Assembly: GCA_002162955.1 (NCBI GenBank)
Contig: MABD01000005.1
Span: 29,949 to 71,126, forward strand
Source of the DNA: Gammaproteobacteria bacterium 45_16_T64
Lineage (GTDB): Bacteria > Pseudomonadota > Gammaproteobacteria > Pseudomonadales > Ketobacteraceae
Direction: 5' to 3'
Length of the DNA stretch: 41,178 nt
The notes under the pieces were generated by a model, which was not told the DNA's origin, did no database searches, and worked only from the letters and a program-made list of their open reading frames with translations. Position 1 is the stretch's first letter. Each line of letters starts with the position of its first letter. Below are positions 1 through 8,661 of the stretch, piece by piece. The translations under genes and the position numbers were made by a program.

Positions 1-594
1 GAGATCGATGCAAGGATACCCGCCGCTACCGAAATACTGGACAACTTTATTAACACCGAAGGACTGGCTCCCTCGAATGGGAAGAATATAGCGTTTGTCG
101 GTCGCCTAAGTAAAGAAAAGGGCCCCGATCTATTTGTTGACCTAGCAAGAAGAATGCCCCAGGCCACCTTTTATATCTATGGCGATGGTCCAGAGCGCCA
201 AAACCTTCAAGAAGAGAAAACAGATAATGTTGTATTCTGCGGGGGGAAAAAGTCCATGGATCCCTACTGGTCTGAAATAGACATTCTGATTATGCCATCC
301 AGGCAAGAAGGTCTTCCACTATCTGCATTAGAAGCAATGGCTAGAGGTATTCCTGTATTAGCGACCAATGTAGGCCAACTAGGCAATCTAATCAATCACG
401 GGGCTGATGGTTGGTTAATACCACCCAATAGCACACAGCATCTAGTTGACGTACTACAGCAATGGTTTGAGATGGACAGCATAGAAAAAGCAGACATCAA
501 AAGATCGGCACAGGAAAAAATTGAAAATCGCTATAGCGCCAATATTGTTATCCCACAAATATTCGATTCCTATAATGAAATTGCAAAATGGTAA
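1..594 (+). CDS. GT4-family glycosyltransferase, C-terminal part (gene cut by window edge)
   Basis: The reading frame is open from base 1, so the N-terminal acceptor-binding half lies outside the window. What remains is the GT-B C-terminal domain of a GT4 (Glycos_transf_1) enzyme. Visible signs are the FVGRLSKEKGPD strand-loop for nucleotide-sugar binding, an IYGDGPE segment, and the EGLPLSALEAMARGIPV stretch that carries the two conserved glutamates (E-x7-E type). Such enzymes add one sugar to a lipid-linked repeat unit at the cytoplasmic face of the inner membrane. The stop is followed almost at once by a sigma-54 control region, so this is probably the last gene of an upstream syp-type operon. 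Donor and acceptor sugars cannot be told from sequence. Confidence 0.9.
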   Translation, partial: EIDARIPAATEILDNFINTEGLAPSNGKNIAFVGRLSKEKGPDLFVDLARRMPQATFYIYGDGPERQNLQEEKTDNVVFCGGKKSMDPYWSEIDILIMPSRQEGLPLSALEAMARGIPVLATNVGQLGNLINHGADGWLIPPNSTQHLVDVLQQWFEMDSIEKADIKRSAQEKIENRYSANIVIPQIFDSYNEIAKW

Positions 595-597
595 TTT

Positions 598-611
598 TTC
601 GCAATTTCGCT
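598..611 (+). promoter_or_regulatory. Weak enhancer box for the sigma-54 promoter at 698
   Basis: TTCGCA-ATT-TCGCT starts just after the stop of the glycosyltransferase and lies about 95 bp upstream of the -24 element. The left half matches the shared box TTYGCA-N3-TGCAA perfectly; the right half is degenerate. It is accepted mainly because its position matches the other boxes. Confidence 0.4.
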
Positions 612-697
612 ATTTTTAGCTTTGGGTGAAAACCACAAAAAACGTTTGGATACTAGAAATATAGATGAAATACAATAAGATATCGCAACTTCGTACT

Positions 698-714
698 TTG
701 GCTCAATGATTGCA
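698..714 (+). promoter_or_regulatory. Sigma-54 promoter of the LruC-lipoprotein unit
   Basis: TTGGCTCAATGATTGCA has GG and GC separated by exactly 10 bases and a good match to the RpoN consensus TGGCAC-N5-TTGCW. Transcription should start near 725, leaving a leader of roughly 85 nt before the LruC start. The core is almost identical to the promoter at 25331. Confidence 0.75.
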
Positions 715-767
715 ATCTCCTCCTTCAGCTTGACCACAGAGATAAATCAATCATATCGATACGGAGA

Positions 768-800
768 TTCCTATGATCTTGTTCGAAGCGATCATAGGAA
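768..800 (+). repeat. Leader hairpin just upstream of the LruC ribosome binding site
   Basis: TTCCTATGATC (768-778) and its exact reverse complement (790-800) flank an 11-nt loop. The right arm stops directly before the Shine-Dalgarno CGGAG at 801-805. The left arm contains an alternative in-frame ATG at 773 that has its own CGGAG at 762-766, so the hairpin would hide the first start and leave the second free. An RNA role is an inference. Confidence 0.6.
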
Positions 801-811
801 CGGAGAAAAAA

Positions 812-2692
812 ATGAGTCGAAAAATTGCAATTCTGTCCGCAATAATAATTTCCTTTCAAATCAATATTTCACATGCGATAACCTGGGAGTGGGTCGGAGC
901 AGATCAAACAGCCGTCAGCACTCCTCTCAATAATTATTCAGCGGGATCTGGCACACCTCTCACCTTAACCAATATTAACCATCTATTAGATGTGAATATG
1001 CTCGATAACTTCTATGGAATGGTTCCTGAGGGGCAGGAAGTTAGTAGCAATTTACTGAATAGCACATTCAATACTATATCAATCAAAGATGATCTAGCTG
1101 AAGGCGAGTTCGCAACCATTAAGGTCACCTTTCTAAATGAAGGTGCCGGTTACCGCAATGCGCTAGGGTATTTTATTTACGACACCGACACACCCCCTTC
1201 TTCCATTGCTGAAGTTGATCATATACTGGTATTCCCAAACAGCTCTAAGCTTGGTTCAGGAGGCGGGCTAATTCAAGGTGATCAGGTTGACCTTCAAATA
1301 GAGTTAGTTGGCGGGAAAAGCATTGGTTTCTTCGTAAATTCAAACGGCTGGAACTGGAGTTACGGTTATCAAAAAAGTAGCTTTCTCTATGATCAGCCCT
1401 TTTATACACTCCCAAGTTTGAACCCTAGTGTTGGTTTGGGTCAACGGTACCATGTCGTACTAAACGATGACCAAAGCGCTAGCGGCGATATTGGTTACTT
1501 TGTTTATGGCTTTGAAGATATTAGAACGAATGGTGGAGACAGAGACTATAACGATCTGATTTTTAACGTGGAAGTCAGCCCAGTCTCAGCGGTCGAAGGC
1601 GTTGAAGAAGCTATCGTTATCGAATCGGTAATCGACAAAGTAACGACTAAAGCAGGTACTCTTGCCTTTGAAGATAATTGGCCCTTAGCAGGAGATTATG
1701 ATTTTAATGATGCAGTATTGGCCTATAACATTACCCAAACTGACAACGGCGAAAGTACCAATGATTATGTCAAGAGTATCGTATTGGCATATGAGATCAA
1801 TGCCATTGGAGCAACCTTTCACAACGGTATAGCCCTTACTATACCCGGGCTCACCGCAGGAATGATTGATAGTGCTGTATTAGAAAAAACAAAAGATGGC
1901 GTCACCACAACTATCACTGAAGAGACCCAAGTGACTACCCATATAACATCAGCGGGATCAAGTGTAGAGCGCAGCTACCCATACCCGTTAATAAAGGACT
2001 CTGAGCTCGGAAACAGCAGTGTAACCTTTACTTTGTCAGAGAACCTTTTCGAGGAATTGAGCTCCTTTAATAGTAGCGCTTTGGTTTATGAAACCAACAG
2101 CTGTCTATATAAAACAATACCTTCCGGTGGGTGCTCAGGTTCAACCACCGCCGCCTCGCTCACACTCACTATAACCTTAGTGGTAGATGCCTTTCCCGTT
2201 GAGAATATCGGAAGTATGCCCTTTGACACCTATATGTTCGGTAGTCATAAGGGCGATATCTACCGGTTCGCACGAGGCTCCGGATCCAGCAACGACTGGT
2301 TTACGCCCTGGTCAAACTTCTTCTCTGAAAGAGATAGCGCCAACGGCCCTGGCCCCGGAAACTTTCTAGAAATCCACCTAAAGCAGTTCATTGGCAGTAA
2401 CGCTTTTGAAGAAGATTACAGTAGCGATTCTCATACTAACGCCAAAACAGTTGACGCCCAAAATGCATCTAACGGTGGAAACCGTTTTATTTCTCGACAG
2501 TTAACCCACCTTGGTGTCGAAACGGGTAATTTACCCTGGGTATTAGATTTGCCTGAGGACTGGAAGCACCCCAAAGAACGGGTGGATATAAACAAGGCCT
2601 ACCCAAACTTTATCAATTGGGTAGAAGACAATAGCACACACCAAGACTGGTATGAATCTGATGTACGTACAAACAAACTTTATAACAATTAA
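812..2692 (+). CDS. Secreted DUF4114/LruC-domain protein, candidate matrix protein
   Basis: This 626-residue exported protein has a Sec signal peptide ending at ISHA. Around residues 218-255 it shows the DUF4114 signature with GYFVYGFEDI and DRDYNDLIFNV. At about residues 283-301 it shows the start of the LruC/DUF4842 domain, with AFEDNWP and GDYDFNDAVL. Both contain D-x-D/N-x-N-D clusters of the kind that can bind calcium. There is no PEP-CTERM or membrane anchor at the C-terminus. I chose ATG 812 because it has GGAG six bases upstream and gives a normal signal peptide; ATG 773 in the same frame also has GGAG but adds 13 residues. The gene is followed by a lipoprotein and preceded by a sigma-54 promoter shared in type with the polysaccharide operons, so a role as a biofilm matrix or surface protein is inferred. 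Exact function is unknown. Confidence 0.88.
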   Translation: MSRKIAILSAIIISFQINISHAITWEWVGADQTAVSTPLNNYSAGSGTPLTLTNINHLLDVNMLDNFYGMVPEGQEVSSNLLNSTFNTISIKDDLAEGEFATIKVTFLNEGAGYRNALGYFIYDTDTPPSSIAEVDHILVFPNSSKLGSGGGLIQGDQVDLQIELVGGKSIGFFVNSNGWNWSYGYQKSSFLYDQPFYTLPSLNPSVGLGQRYHVVLNDDQSASGDIGYFVYGFEDIRTNGGDRDYNDLIFNVEVSPVSAVEGVEEAIVIESVIDKVTTKAGTLAFEDNWPLAGDYDFNDAVLAYNITQTDNGESTNDYVKSIVLAYEINAIGATFHNGIALTIPGLTAGMIDSAVLEKTKDGVTTTITEETQVTTHITSAGSSVERSYPYPLIKDSELGNSSVTFTLSENLFEELSSFNSSALVYETNSCLYKTIPSGGCSGSTTAASLTLTITLVVDAFPVENIGSMPFDTYMFGSHKGDIYRFARGSGSSNDWFTPWSNFFSERDSANGPGPGNFLEIHLKQFIGSNAFEEDYSSDSHTNAKTVDAQNASNGGNRFISRQLTHLGVETGNLPWVLDLPEDWKHPKERVDINKAYPNFINWVEDNSTHQDWYESDVRTNKLYNN

Positions 2693-2715
2693 ATCAAATG
2701 CTTCTGGAGCAAAAT

Positions 2716-3144
2716 ATGAGTAATTTATTCGAAAAATCAATCTTCATTATTCTGCCGATCATGATCACCGCCTGTGGGGGCGGTGGTGGTGGAGGCGGAA
2801 GCGATGAGAGTTCAGCTGTCACGCCTAGCGAGCCTACAGTGGTAGAGGCTGAGGCCGCCACCAAGGATTCATTAGCAAGCCCTGATGCGACCTTCAATAC
2901 AAGCAAAGACATGCGCTACACCGCATACAATACCAGCAATTACGATGTTACTCTCTTTGTCTATAACGATAGAAATACACTTATGAGCAGAGTCCACATT
3001 CCTTCGAATACACAGAAGAGCATGGAATATGAGGTCGCCATGGCTGACTCGTCTGTAACTCATACATGGCGGTATAGAGAACTAGTACATTCTGAGGATA
3101 CGAACACTTCTGATTTAGCCTCAGTAGAATTTTCGACGTTTTAA
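2716..3144 (+). CDS. Small Gly-rich lipoprotein of unknown function
   Basis: This is a predicted 142-residue lipoprotein. It has a short hydrophobic signal, a lipobox ITAC with the acylated cysteine at residue 20, and eight consecutive glycines followed by an acidic Ser/Glu/Thr linker. No aspartate directly follows the cysteine, so outer-membrane sorting is expected. The rest, about 100 residues rich in Thr, Ser and Asn, has no family I recognise. Start 2716 is preferred over 2698 because TGGAG lies seven bases upstream and the signal peptide then begins normally. It lies 23 bp behind the LruC gene and presumably shares its sigma-54 promoter; it may anchor or assist that protein. The Gly run is encoded by a GGN repeat that could slip. 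Confidence 0.8.
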   Translation: MSNLFEKSIFIILPIMITACGGGGGGGGSDESSAVTPSEPTVVEAEAATKDSLASPDATFNTSKDMRYTAYNTSNYDVTLFVYNDRNTLMSRVHIPSNTQKSMEYEVAMADSSVTHTWRYRELVHSEDTNTSDLASVEFSTF

Positions 3145-3157
3145 GCTAAGCCCCCTA

Positions 3158-3189
3158 CCATGGTCAACCCATTAATGGGTTGACCATGG
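3158..3189. repeat. Perfect 32-bp palindrome, possible terminator or binding site
   Basis: CCATGGTCAACCCATT is followed immediately by its exact reverse complement. As RNA it would form a 14-bp stem with a TTAA loop. No T-run follows, so it is not a classic intrinsic terminator. It lies 13 bp after the lipoprotein stop and 20 bp before the enhancer boxes, and it separates two sigma-54 units. Confidence 0.6.
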
Positions 3190-3209
3190 CCCTCCTCCAC
3201 TTCAATTTC

Positions 3210-3230
3210 ATTGCGCTTCGCAATCTGCAA
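3210..3230 (+). promoter_or_regulatory. Overlapping pair of enhancer boxes for the promoter at 3335
   Basis: ATTGCG-CTT-CGCAAT (3210-3224) is a perfect inverted repeat. It overlaps TTCGCA-ATC-TGCAA (3217-3230), the best match in the window to the shared box. Both lie about 115-125 bp upstream of the -24 element, a typical place for an enhancer-binding-protein site. Confidence 0.6.
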
Positions 3231-3334
3231 CAGAACCTACTCCGACTACCCCCTCTTTCTTTTTGTCCTTTACCCATACCTAAAATAACCCGATTTATCA
3301 AGGGTTTATATTTTCACATTGCCTATTTATTAAA

Positions 3335-3351
3335 CTGGCCTATCAATTGCA
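3335..3351 (+). promoter_or_regulatory. Sigma-54 promoter of the glycosyltransferase/Wzx/Wzy unit
   Basis: CTGGCCTATCAATTGCA has the invariant GG-N10-GC spacing and a full TTGCA -12 box. The predicted start near 3362 leaves a leader of about 29 nt before the ATG at 3391. Confidence 0.75.
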
Positions 3352-3390
3352 CCTACCCCACTAAATACAACGTCACGGCAAAGGATCAAC

Positions 3391-4632
3391 ATGTGGAATA
3401 GAAGTCTACCCACCATTTTATTTACACACTATGGCGACAACTGGATAAGGGGAAGCGAACGATGCCTTCTAGATTTGATGAACAACATCAACCGAAAGAA
3501 ATACAACATTGTTCTTTGGTGCAATAGTGAAATATTGTCCGAGGCAGCAACAAAACTCAAGATTGACGTCATTCTCACAAACTTTTCTGTTCTATTTTCA
3601 AGTGAATGTAGTATGCCCCTACCCGACTACACAAGGATCATTCAAATAGGAAATCACCTTGTCGAAAAGTACAAGGTCAATATTATTCACTCAAATAGTG
3701 GTGCTCCAAATATTTGGCTAAACCCTATATCACGATATCAACGACTTCCCCTTATCGTTCATCTTCATGCACATTACAGCTTACGGGATCGTGTAACACT
3801 GGGGCTGCATCATGTACCTATGACCGTTGGCGTTAGCCCAGCGGTACTTGCTGAGTTTCATCAGGACGGATCATCCCCACAACAATTGAGAATAATTCCC
3901 AACGGGCTAGACGTTCAGGAACTCAACAAACAACCAACATGCGACTTGCGCAATACCCTGGGATTAAATGACCAAACAATTCTTATTTCAACAACCGGCT
4001 CCCTTATTCATCGAAAAGGAATTGATATTGCCATTTCATCGGTAGTAAATCTTCATAAACAGGGTTTACCGGTACATCTCGTTATCTTTGGTGAAGGCCC
4101 TCAAAGGATAACATTACAACGTCAAATACACGCAGCTTGCGCACAAAAGTACATCCACTTATATGGCGAATCAGAGGAGATCGTTGGCTTATTAAAAAGT
4201 GGTGTTGATATATTTATATCGACAGCAAGAAAGGAGGCCTTTGGATTAGCGATAGCGGAAGCAAGCTTATCTGGCATTCCTGTTATCGCGCCAAGAAGTG
4301 GAGAGTTCCCCAACATCATCATCGAAGGAAAAACAGGATTATTATTCGATCCGAAAGACCCGTCAACGCTAGAAACTGAAATAAGAAAAATAATTTCAGA
4401 CAAAAAAATTGCGATGCTAATGGGAGAAAATGGAAAAAAGCACGTAGAGCAGAACTACGGATTATCCAACTACATTGCACAATTCGAAGAGCTATATGAC
4501 TCAATGTTGAAAGACAAGAACATGAGGATGAACTGGCTATCACATTGGAAAATAGTCGCAATTATAAAACTAAGCATTCGTAGAATATTCAAGCTACGCA
4601 AAGCAATAGACGTAAACGGGCTTACACAATGA
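3391..4632 (+). CDS. GT4-family glycosyltransferase
   Basis: This 413-residue cytoplasmic GT-B enzyme should transfer one sugar onto the lipid-linked exopolysaccharide repeat. The N-terminal domain begins with ILFTHYGDNWIRGSERCLLDL, where the loop before the Gly-Ser-Glu helix is typical of GT4 acceptor domains. The C-terminal domain shows STTGSLIHRKGID, VIFGEGPQ and EAFGLAIAEASLSGIPVIAP with the E-x7-E pair. The start has AAGGA five bases upstream. The stop overlaps the next gene by ATGA, which implies translational coupling. It is the first gene behind a sigma-54 promoter and corresponds in type to the SypH/I/J glycosyltransferases, but I cannot assign which one. The last 40 residues are basic and may touch the membrane. 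Confidence 0.9.
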   Translation: MWNRSLPTILFTHYGDNWIRGSERCLLDLMNNINRKKYNIVLWCNSEILSEAATKLKIDVILTNFSVLFSSECSMPLPDYTRIIQIGNHLVEKYKVNIIHSNSGAPNIWLNPISRYQRLPLIVHLHAHYSLRDRVTLGLHHVPMTVGVSPAVLAEFHQDGSSPQQLRIIPNGLDVQELNKQPTCDLRNTLGLNDQTILISTTGSLIHRKGIDIAISSVVNLHKQGLPVHLVIFGEGPQRITLQRQIHAACAQKYIHLYGESEEIVGLLKSGVDIFISTARKEAFGLAIAEASLSGIPVIAPRSGEFPNIIIEGKTGLLFDPKDPSTLETEIRKIISDKKIAMLMGENGKKHVEQNYGLSNYIAQFEELYDSMLKDKNMRMNWLSHWKIVAIIKLSIRRIFKLRKAIDVNGLTQ

Positions 4633-5762
4633 AAAAGACACGCATACTCATCATAGACCCCATTACGTTCAGGGGGGGATCTAAGGTCGCAACGGAAAGC
4701 ATCGTAAACCTATTGGATCCCAAAAAATACGAAATCATAGTGGTATCTTCGGACTCGCATTCCTGGAAAGAAGATTCATTCAAGAAATTCAGCCTGCTGG
4801 AGTTACAATACCTAAAGAATAAGGAACAAGGTATCTACTATTTTCTAAAGCACATATTTATCGCCATTAATATTGTATTCGCCCGATTACGGGTTGGGAA
4901 AATCGATATCGCGATCGGCGCATCAGGACCAGGCGTTGACCTATCGATCTATCTGCTGAAACGCGCGTTACGATACAAATTGGTACAATTCATACACGGC
5001 CCCGTTGCAAAATCCAAGACTATCGGAAAATGCTTGTACCGAGCTGATGAAATTTTTCATTTAGAAACAGCGATTAACTCGATAAAAGATGCACTTTCCA
5101 CACAACCATGCCAAACGAAAGATCTATATGAGAAACCGAGATTTAATATATTACACAATGGATTGAGCAAATCGAAATGGCCCAGTCAATGCCAGCAAGC
5201 GAAACCAAGAGTATTCTGGGCTTCATCTACGCTAAAATGGAAGGGACTGGACATTCTTTTAGATGCGTTAAAAAGCCTGGAAGAATGTTCGAAACCTGAC
5301 ACTCATATTTGCTATATCACTCCAAAAGACACTCCTCTTGCCACATCTGACACGAATATCGCGATAACTAATGTTCAATGGCACAACGAACCCAAAAATT
5401 TGGATACGCTTCGTGCCGAAAGTAACATCTTTGTGTCGACAAGTACGCAAGAACCGTTTGGCCTTTCCATTCTAGAAGCCATGGCCGCAGGTCACTGCAT
5501 AATCATTCCATCTGATGGTGCTTATTGGGACAAAAAATTGGTGAATGGTGTTAATTGTTTGAAATACCAGCCGGGTGATGCTTTGGATCTAGCAAAAACG
5601 ATCTCGTTAGCGGTATCACAGACGGAAATACGACAGAGCACGGGAAGGTTAGCCAAAAAGATTTCGGAAGGATACCAAGCAGAAGCCCTTTACCTCCCCG
5701 TAATTTTAGCCTTTGAGATAGATAGTGCTCAACCTTCCCAGTGTCCAAACGAGGACTATTAG
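4629..5762 (+). CDS. GT4-family glycosyltransferase
   Basis: This 377-residue GT-B glycosyltransferase is the second of a coupled pair. The N-terminus ILIIDPITFRGGSKVATESIVNLL carries the Gly-Gly-Ser loop and following helix of the acceptor domain. The C-terminal domain has FWASSTLKWKGLDILLDAL and EPFGLSILEAMAAGHCIIIPS with the conserved glutamates. It starts inside the stop codon of the preceding gene (ATGA), and its stop lies two bases before the chosen start of the Wzx gene. It probably acts on the same oligosaccharide as its neighbour. Sugar specificity is not predictable. Confidence 0.9.
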   Translation: MKKTRILIIDPITFRGGSKVATESIVNLLDPKKYEIIVVSSDSHSWKEDSFKKFSLLELQYLKNKEQGIYYFLKHIFIAINIVFARLRVGKIDIAIGASGPGVDLSIYLLKRALRYKLVQFIHGPVAKSKTIGKCLYRADEIFHLETAINSIKDALSTQPCQTKDLYEKPRFNILHNGLSKSKWPSQCQQAKPRVFWASSTLKWKGLDILLDALKSLEECSKPDTHICYITPKDTPLATSDTNIAITNVQWHNEPKNLDTLRAESNIFVSTSTQEPFGLSILEAMAAGHCIIIPSDGAYWDKKLVNGVNCLKYQPGDALDLAKTISLAVSQTEIRQSTGRLAKKISEGYQAEALYLPVILAFEIDSAQPSQCPNEDY

Positions 5763-5764
5763 CC

Positions 5765-7213
5765 ATGACCGCGATACGGCTTAGCTTATTTAAATTACCA
5801 AAAGCCATGCGACATACCATAATTTACGGTTTTAGCATTGCTTTTATGAAAGGGATTTCCCTAATAATGTTGCCTTTTATCGCAAACCATATGCCGGCAG
5901 CTGAATTTGGTCGACTAGAATTATTAAGCAGTATCGCGCTAATCGGAAGTGTCGTTATTGGAATGGGTCTTGAACAAACATTATTTCGTTTTGCAGGAAC
6001 AACTAATGACCCCATATTAAGAAAAGAGCTAGCAGCAAGTATTTTCGGTATAACCCTGCTTATCGGATGTTGTTCCATCATAATATCCATCCTATCATAC
6101 GAGAAAATTGCACAGCTACTCGCAGGTGATATCGAGAGCTACGATGTATTATTAATTTTATCCGTTCTTTCATTAGAAGGATGTATCGCAATTCCACTAG
6201 GTTGGATGAGAATGAATGACAAAGTAATGCCATTCTTCTGTGCAACAACCGGGCGCGCCTTACTCCATGCGATATTCACGATTATTTTCATACTATCTGG
6301 ACGAGGAATATCTGGAATTTTAGAAGCAGGTCTAATCGCAGCCGTTATTCAATCGGTATTTCTATTTTATCACCATATAAAGACAGCAGGACTATCTCTT
6401 AATCTCCGCACAACGAAAAAAACCTTGATTTATAGTATCCCCATCGTGGGAAGTGGCCTCGTAGCATTTGCTCTGAACGGCTTCGACCGTTGGGTGCTCG
6501 CCGATAACGTGTCGTTAGCCGATATAGCGCAATATGGAGTGGCAGCAAAATTCTCACTTGCCGTAGTACTGTTACTTCAACCCTTTACCATGTGGTGGAA
6601 TCCAAAGCGATTCCAAGTGTTATCTCAACCTAATGGTAAAGATAACATCGCAAAGTATGTTTCGATCGGGACAACGCTACTGCTGATCATCACCTCGTTG
6701 ATTTGTATAACCTCCCCGCTGATAATCGAACTATGGTTACCACAAGCCTATTGGAACGCAACATCCTATTTATTGGGCATAGCGCTGGCCATGTTCTTCA
6801 AAGAAATGTGCGAACTTTACAATATCGGATGTTTCGCTTCAAATAATACCCATGCACAGCTTGTTATTAATATCATTGGATCTGTAACGGGTATTGTTAT
6901 GATGCTAAGTCTATCTACTATACATTTTGTATGGGGCATTATCTACGCCCTAATAATCGCTCATGCGATTCGATTTGTTTTGTTTTATCTGGTTAGTCAA
7001 AGGATAACACTCATACAATATCCACACGTCAAACTGATGATATTCTCCATTTTTTGTATCACAACCGTAGCCTTTGGCTTAGACATTGAAGGCACTCTTA
7101 ATCGTTTGACCTATATCACGTTTACAATGCTAGCGCAGATATATGCGGCGACACGAATTGGGATCATTCCTCTTATAACAAAAGAAAAAGAGGAAAAAAC
7201 AACATGCGTATAA
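5765..7213 (+). CDS. Wzx-type polysaccharide flippase
   Basis: This integral membrane protein of about 482 residues has 12 or more hydrophobic helices and the look of the MATE/MOP polysaccharide transporters: an N-terminal GISLIMLPFIANHMPAAEFGRLELL segment and a central GFDRWVLADNVSLADIAQYGVAAKFS segment. It should flip the completed undecaprenyl-linked repeat unit to the periplasm, like SypK. ATG 5765 is preferred to an in-frame GTG at 5741 because GAGG lies 11 bases upstream and the GTG has no ribosome binding site. The stop overlaps the Wzy gene by 10 bp. Length and helix count are normal for the family. Confidence 0.88.
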   Translation: MTAIRLSLFKLPKAMRHTIIYGFSIAFMKGISLIMLPFIANHMPAAEFGRLELLSSIALIGSVVIGMGLEQTLFRFAGTTNDPILRKELAASIFGITLLIGCCSIIISILSYEKIAQLLAGDIESYDVLLILSVLSLEGCIAIPLGWMRMNDKVMPFFCATTGRALLHAIFTIIFILSGRGISGILEAGLIAAVIQSVFLFYHHIKTAGLSLNLRTTKKTLIYSIPIVGSGLVAFALNGFDRWVLADNVSLADIAQYGVAAKFSLAVVLLLQPFTMWWNPKRFQVLSQPNGKDNIAKYVSIGTTLLLIITSLICITSPLIIELWLPQAYWNATSYLLGIALAMFFKEMCELYNIGCFASNNTHAQLVINIIGSVTGIVMMLSLSTIHFVWGIIYALIIAHAIRFVLFYLVSQRITLIQYPHVKLMIFSIFCITTVAFGLDIEGTLNRLTYITFTMLAQIYAATRIGIIPLITKEKEEKTTCV

Positions 7214-8661
7214 TCACCCAACACCAAATATCCAATGCCATCCTCACTTCAGTATTCTGTTGTTTTATCTCGATTTGTTGGTTTCTCATTCCAAATCCGG
7301 CCATTGCATTAGTCATCAGCATTCTTCCTGTCGCAATACTCTTTGTGCTATGGAAACCGTTCCTCATGGTTCTGCTGTTTGTTGCATTTTCATTTTTTAG
7401 ACTACACGAGGTTTTTCCCGCGATATATAATTTCAAAATCCCGTTGCTTCTATCCTTAGCATCGCTATTAGCCCTAACGTGGCATGTAGGAATCAGTAGA
7501 AAAATCGAAATCTATTTTTCGAAAGAACTTATCGCCATTTCTGTATTTTTTGCCCTTGTTACCTTCGGAGTCCTTATGGCCAGCAATAGACCGGTCGCAA
7601 TTGAGTACTTCAAAGGCATTTATTGGAAAATTGCGTTGATGACCTATGCCATTGCTTTCCTCACGAGGCAAGCTAGCGACTTCGCACTCGCCGCGAAGGT
7701 TATTACATTTTCCGGCGTTCTTGTCGGTCTAGTCGCACTATCCAACAAGATGAACTCTATAGGTTTAGTCGAAGGTACCAGAGTCACTATTGGACGACAC
7801 ATTGGCTCGGTCCTTGGTGACCCAAATGATCTAGCATTAGTGTTAATGTTCCCAGCCTCATTTGCCGTCAGTCTTGCCATAACCAAAGGGCTTTCTCGCG
7901 GATCTCGCTGTTTAGGACTTATTAGTATTGTCGTGCTTTTCTCAGCCATTATCGCTACACAAAGCCGGGGCGGTTTACTCGGTGTTCTCGCGGTATTTGG
8001 AATCTATGGCTATAGAAAAATACAGTCAAAAGCACTATTTTTATCGATCGCAATTATCGGTGCAGGTTTACTCTATGGCGTTGCAGGAATATCCGATAGA
8101 TCAAGCGGAGGCGCTGCGGAGGACGGCATTGATGCCTCCGCAATGGGTCGATTGTACGCCTGGGAAGCAGCGTTTGGCATGGCGACACACAATCCATTAA
8201 CCGGTGTTGGTATCGATAATTTCTACTCGAATTACTACTACTACAGCCCCCATTGGGACGGGCTAAATCACGCCGTACATAGTACCTGGTTCGGCGTTCT
8301 GGCCGAAACAGGGTTTCTGGGATTATTCGTATTTGTGTTTAATATAATTTTACTGCTAAAGACTTCCTATCGATCCCTTACATTGATGGAAATACACCAA
8401 GATACTATCGATCCAGCAGTCATTGCCGCGGCTCAAGCAGTATTCGCAGGACTTATCGGAACGGTAATTTCTGGGACATTTCTAACCCAGGGTTTTACTT
8501 GGCCCATTTATATTTTAGCAGCACTTGTCGTCGCCACATCGCGCTGGACTCAAAACGTACTCCCCAGTGTAATAGATTCAAGTAATAGAGGAGAGAAATC
8601 ATGCAATACGCCCAACATCCAGCTTCAGAGTACGAATGCGTCTCTCCATTGTCGATATTGA
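7204..8661 (+). CDS. Wzy polymerase / O-antigen ligase-family membrane protein
   Basis: This 485-residue protein has about 10-12 membrane helices and the Wzy_C (O-antigen ligase/polymerase) signature. Supporting segments are GDPNDLALVLMFPASFA, ATQSRGGLLGVLAVFGIYGY, and a large periplasmic loop from NPLTGVGIDNFYSNYY through HAVHSTWFGVLAETGFLGL, which carries the conserved H and E of the family. It should polymerise repeat units in the periplasm, matching SypL in V. fischeri. It overlaps the Wzx gene by 10 bp upstream and the diguanylate cyclase gene by 61 bp downstream. Polymerase and ligase cannot be told apart by sequence alone; next to Wzx and Wzz a polymerase is the simpler reading. Confidence 0.88.
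   Translation: MRIITQHQISNAILTSVFCCFISICWFLIPNPAIALVISILPVAILFVLWKPFLMVLLFVAFSFFRLHEVFPAIYNFKIPLLLSLASLLALTWHVGISRKIEIYFSKELIAISVFFALVTFGVLMASNRPVAIEYFKGIYWKIALMTYAIAFLTRQASDFALAAKVITFSGVLVGLVALSNKMNSIGLVEGTRVTIGRHIGSVLGDPNDLALVLMFPASFAVSLAITKGLSRGSRCLGLISIVVLFSAIIATQSRGGLLGVLAVFGIYGYRKIQSKALFLSIAIIGAGLLYGVAGISDRSSGGAAEDGIDASAMGRLYAWEAAFGMATHNPLTGVGIDNFYSNYYYYSPHWDGLNHAVHSTWFGVLAETGFLGLFVFVFNIILLLKTSYRSLTLMEIHQDTIDPAVIAAAQAVFAGLIGTVISGTFLTQGFTWPIYILAALVVATSRWTQNVLPSVIDSSNRGEKSCNTPNIQLQSTNASLHCRY

Noticed and set aside
706-933. 75-residue frame overlapping the LruC start
   Set aside because: It begins inside the -12 region of the sigma-54 promoter and is rich in Ser/Asn/Arg with no domain; the LruC frame is well supported.
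812-2692. PEP-CTERM/exosortase substrate
   Set aside because: The LruC protein has no PEP motif, membrane helix or basic tail at its end, and no exosortase gene is present.
3180-3401. 73-residue frame before the glycosyltransferase
   Set aside because: It begins with TTG inside the 32-bp palindrome and runs through the enhancer boxes and the sigma-54 promoter; no ribosome site.
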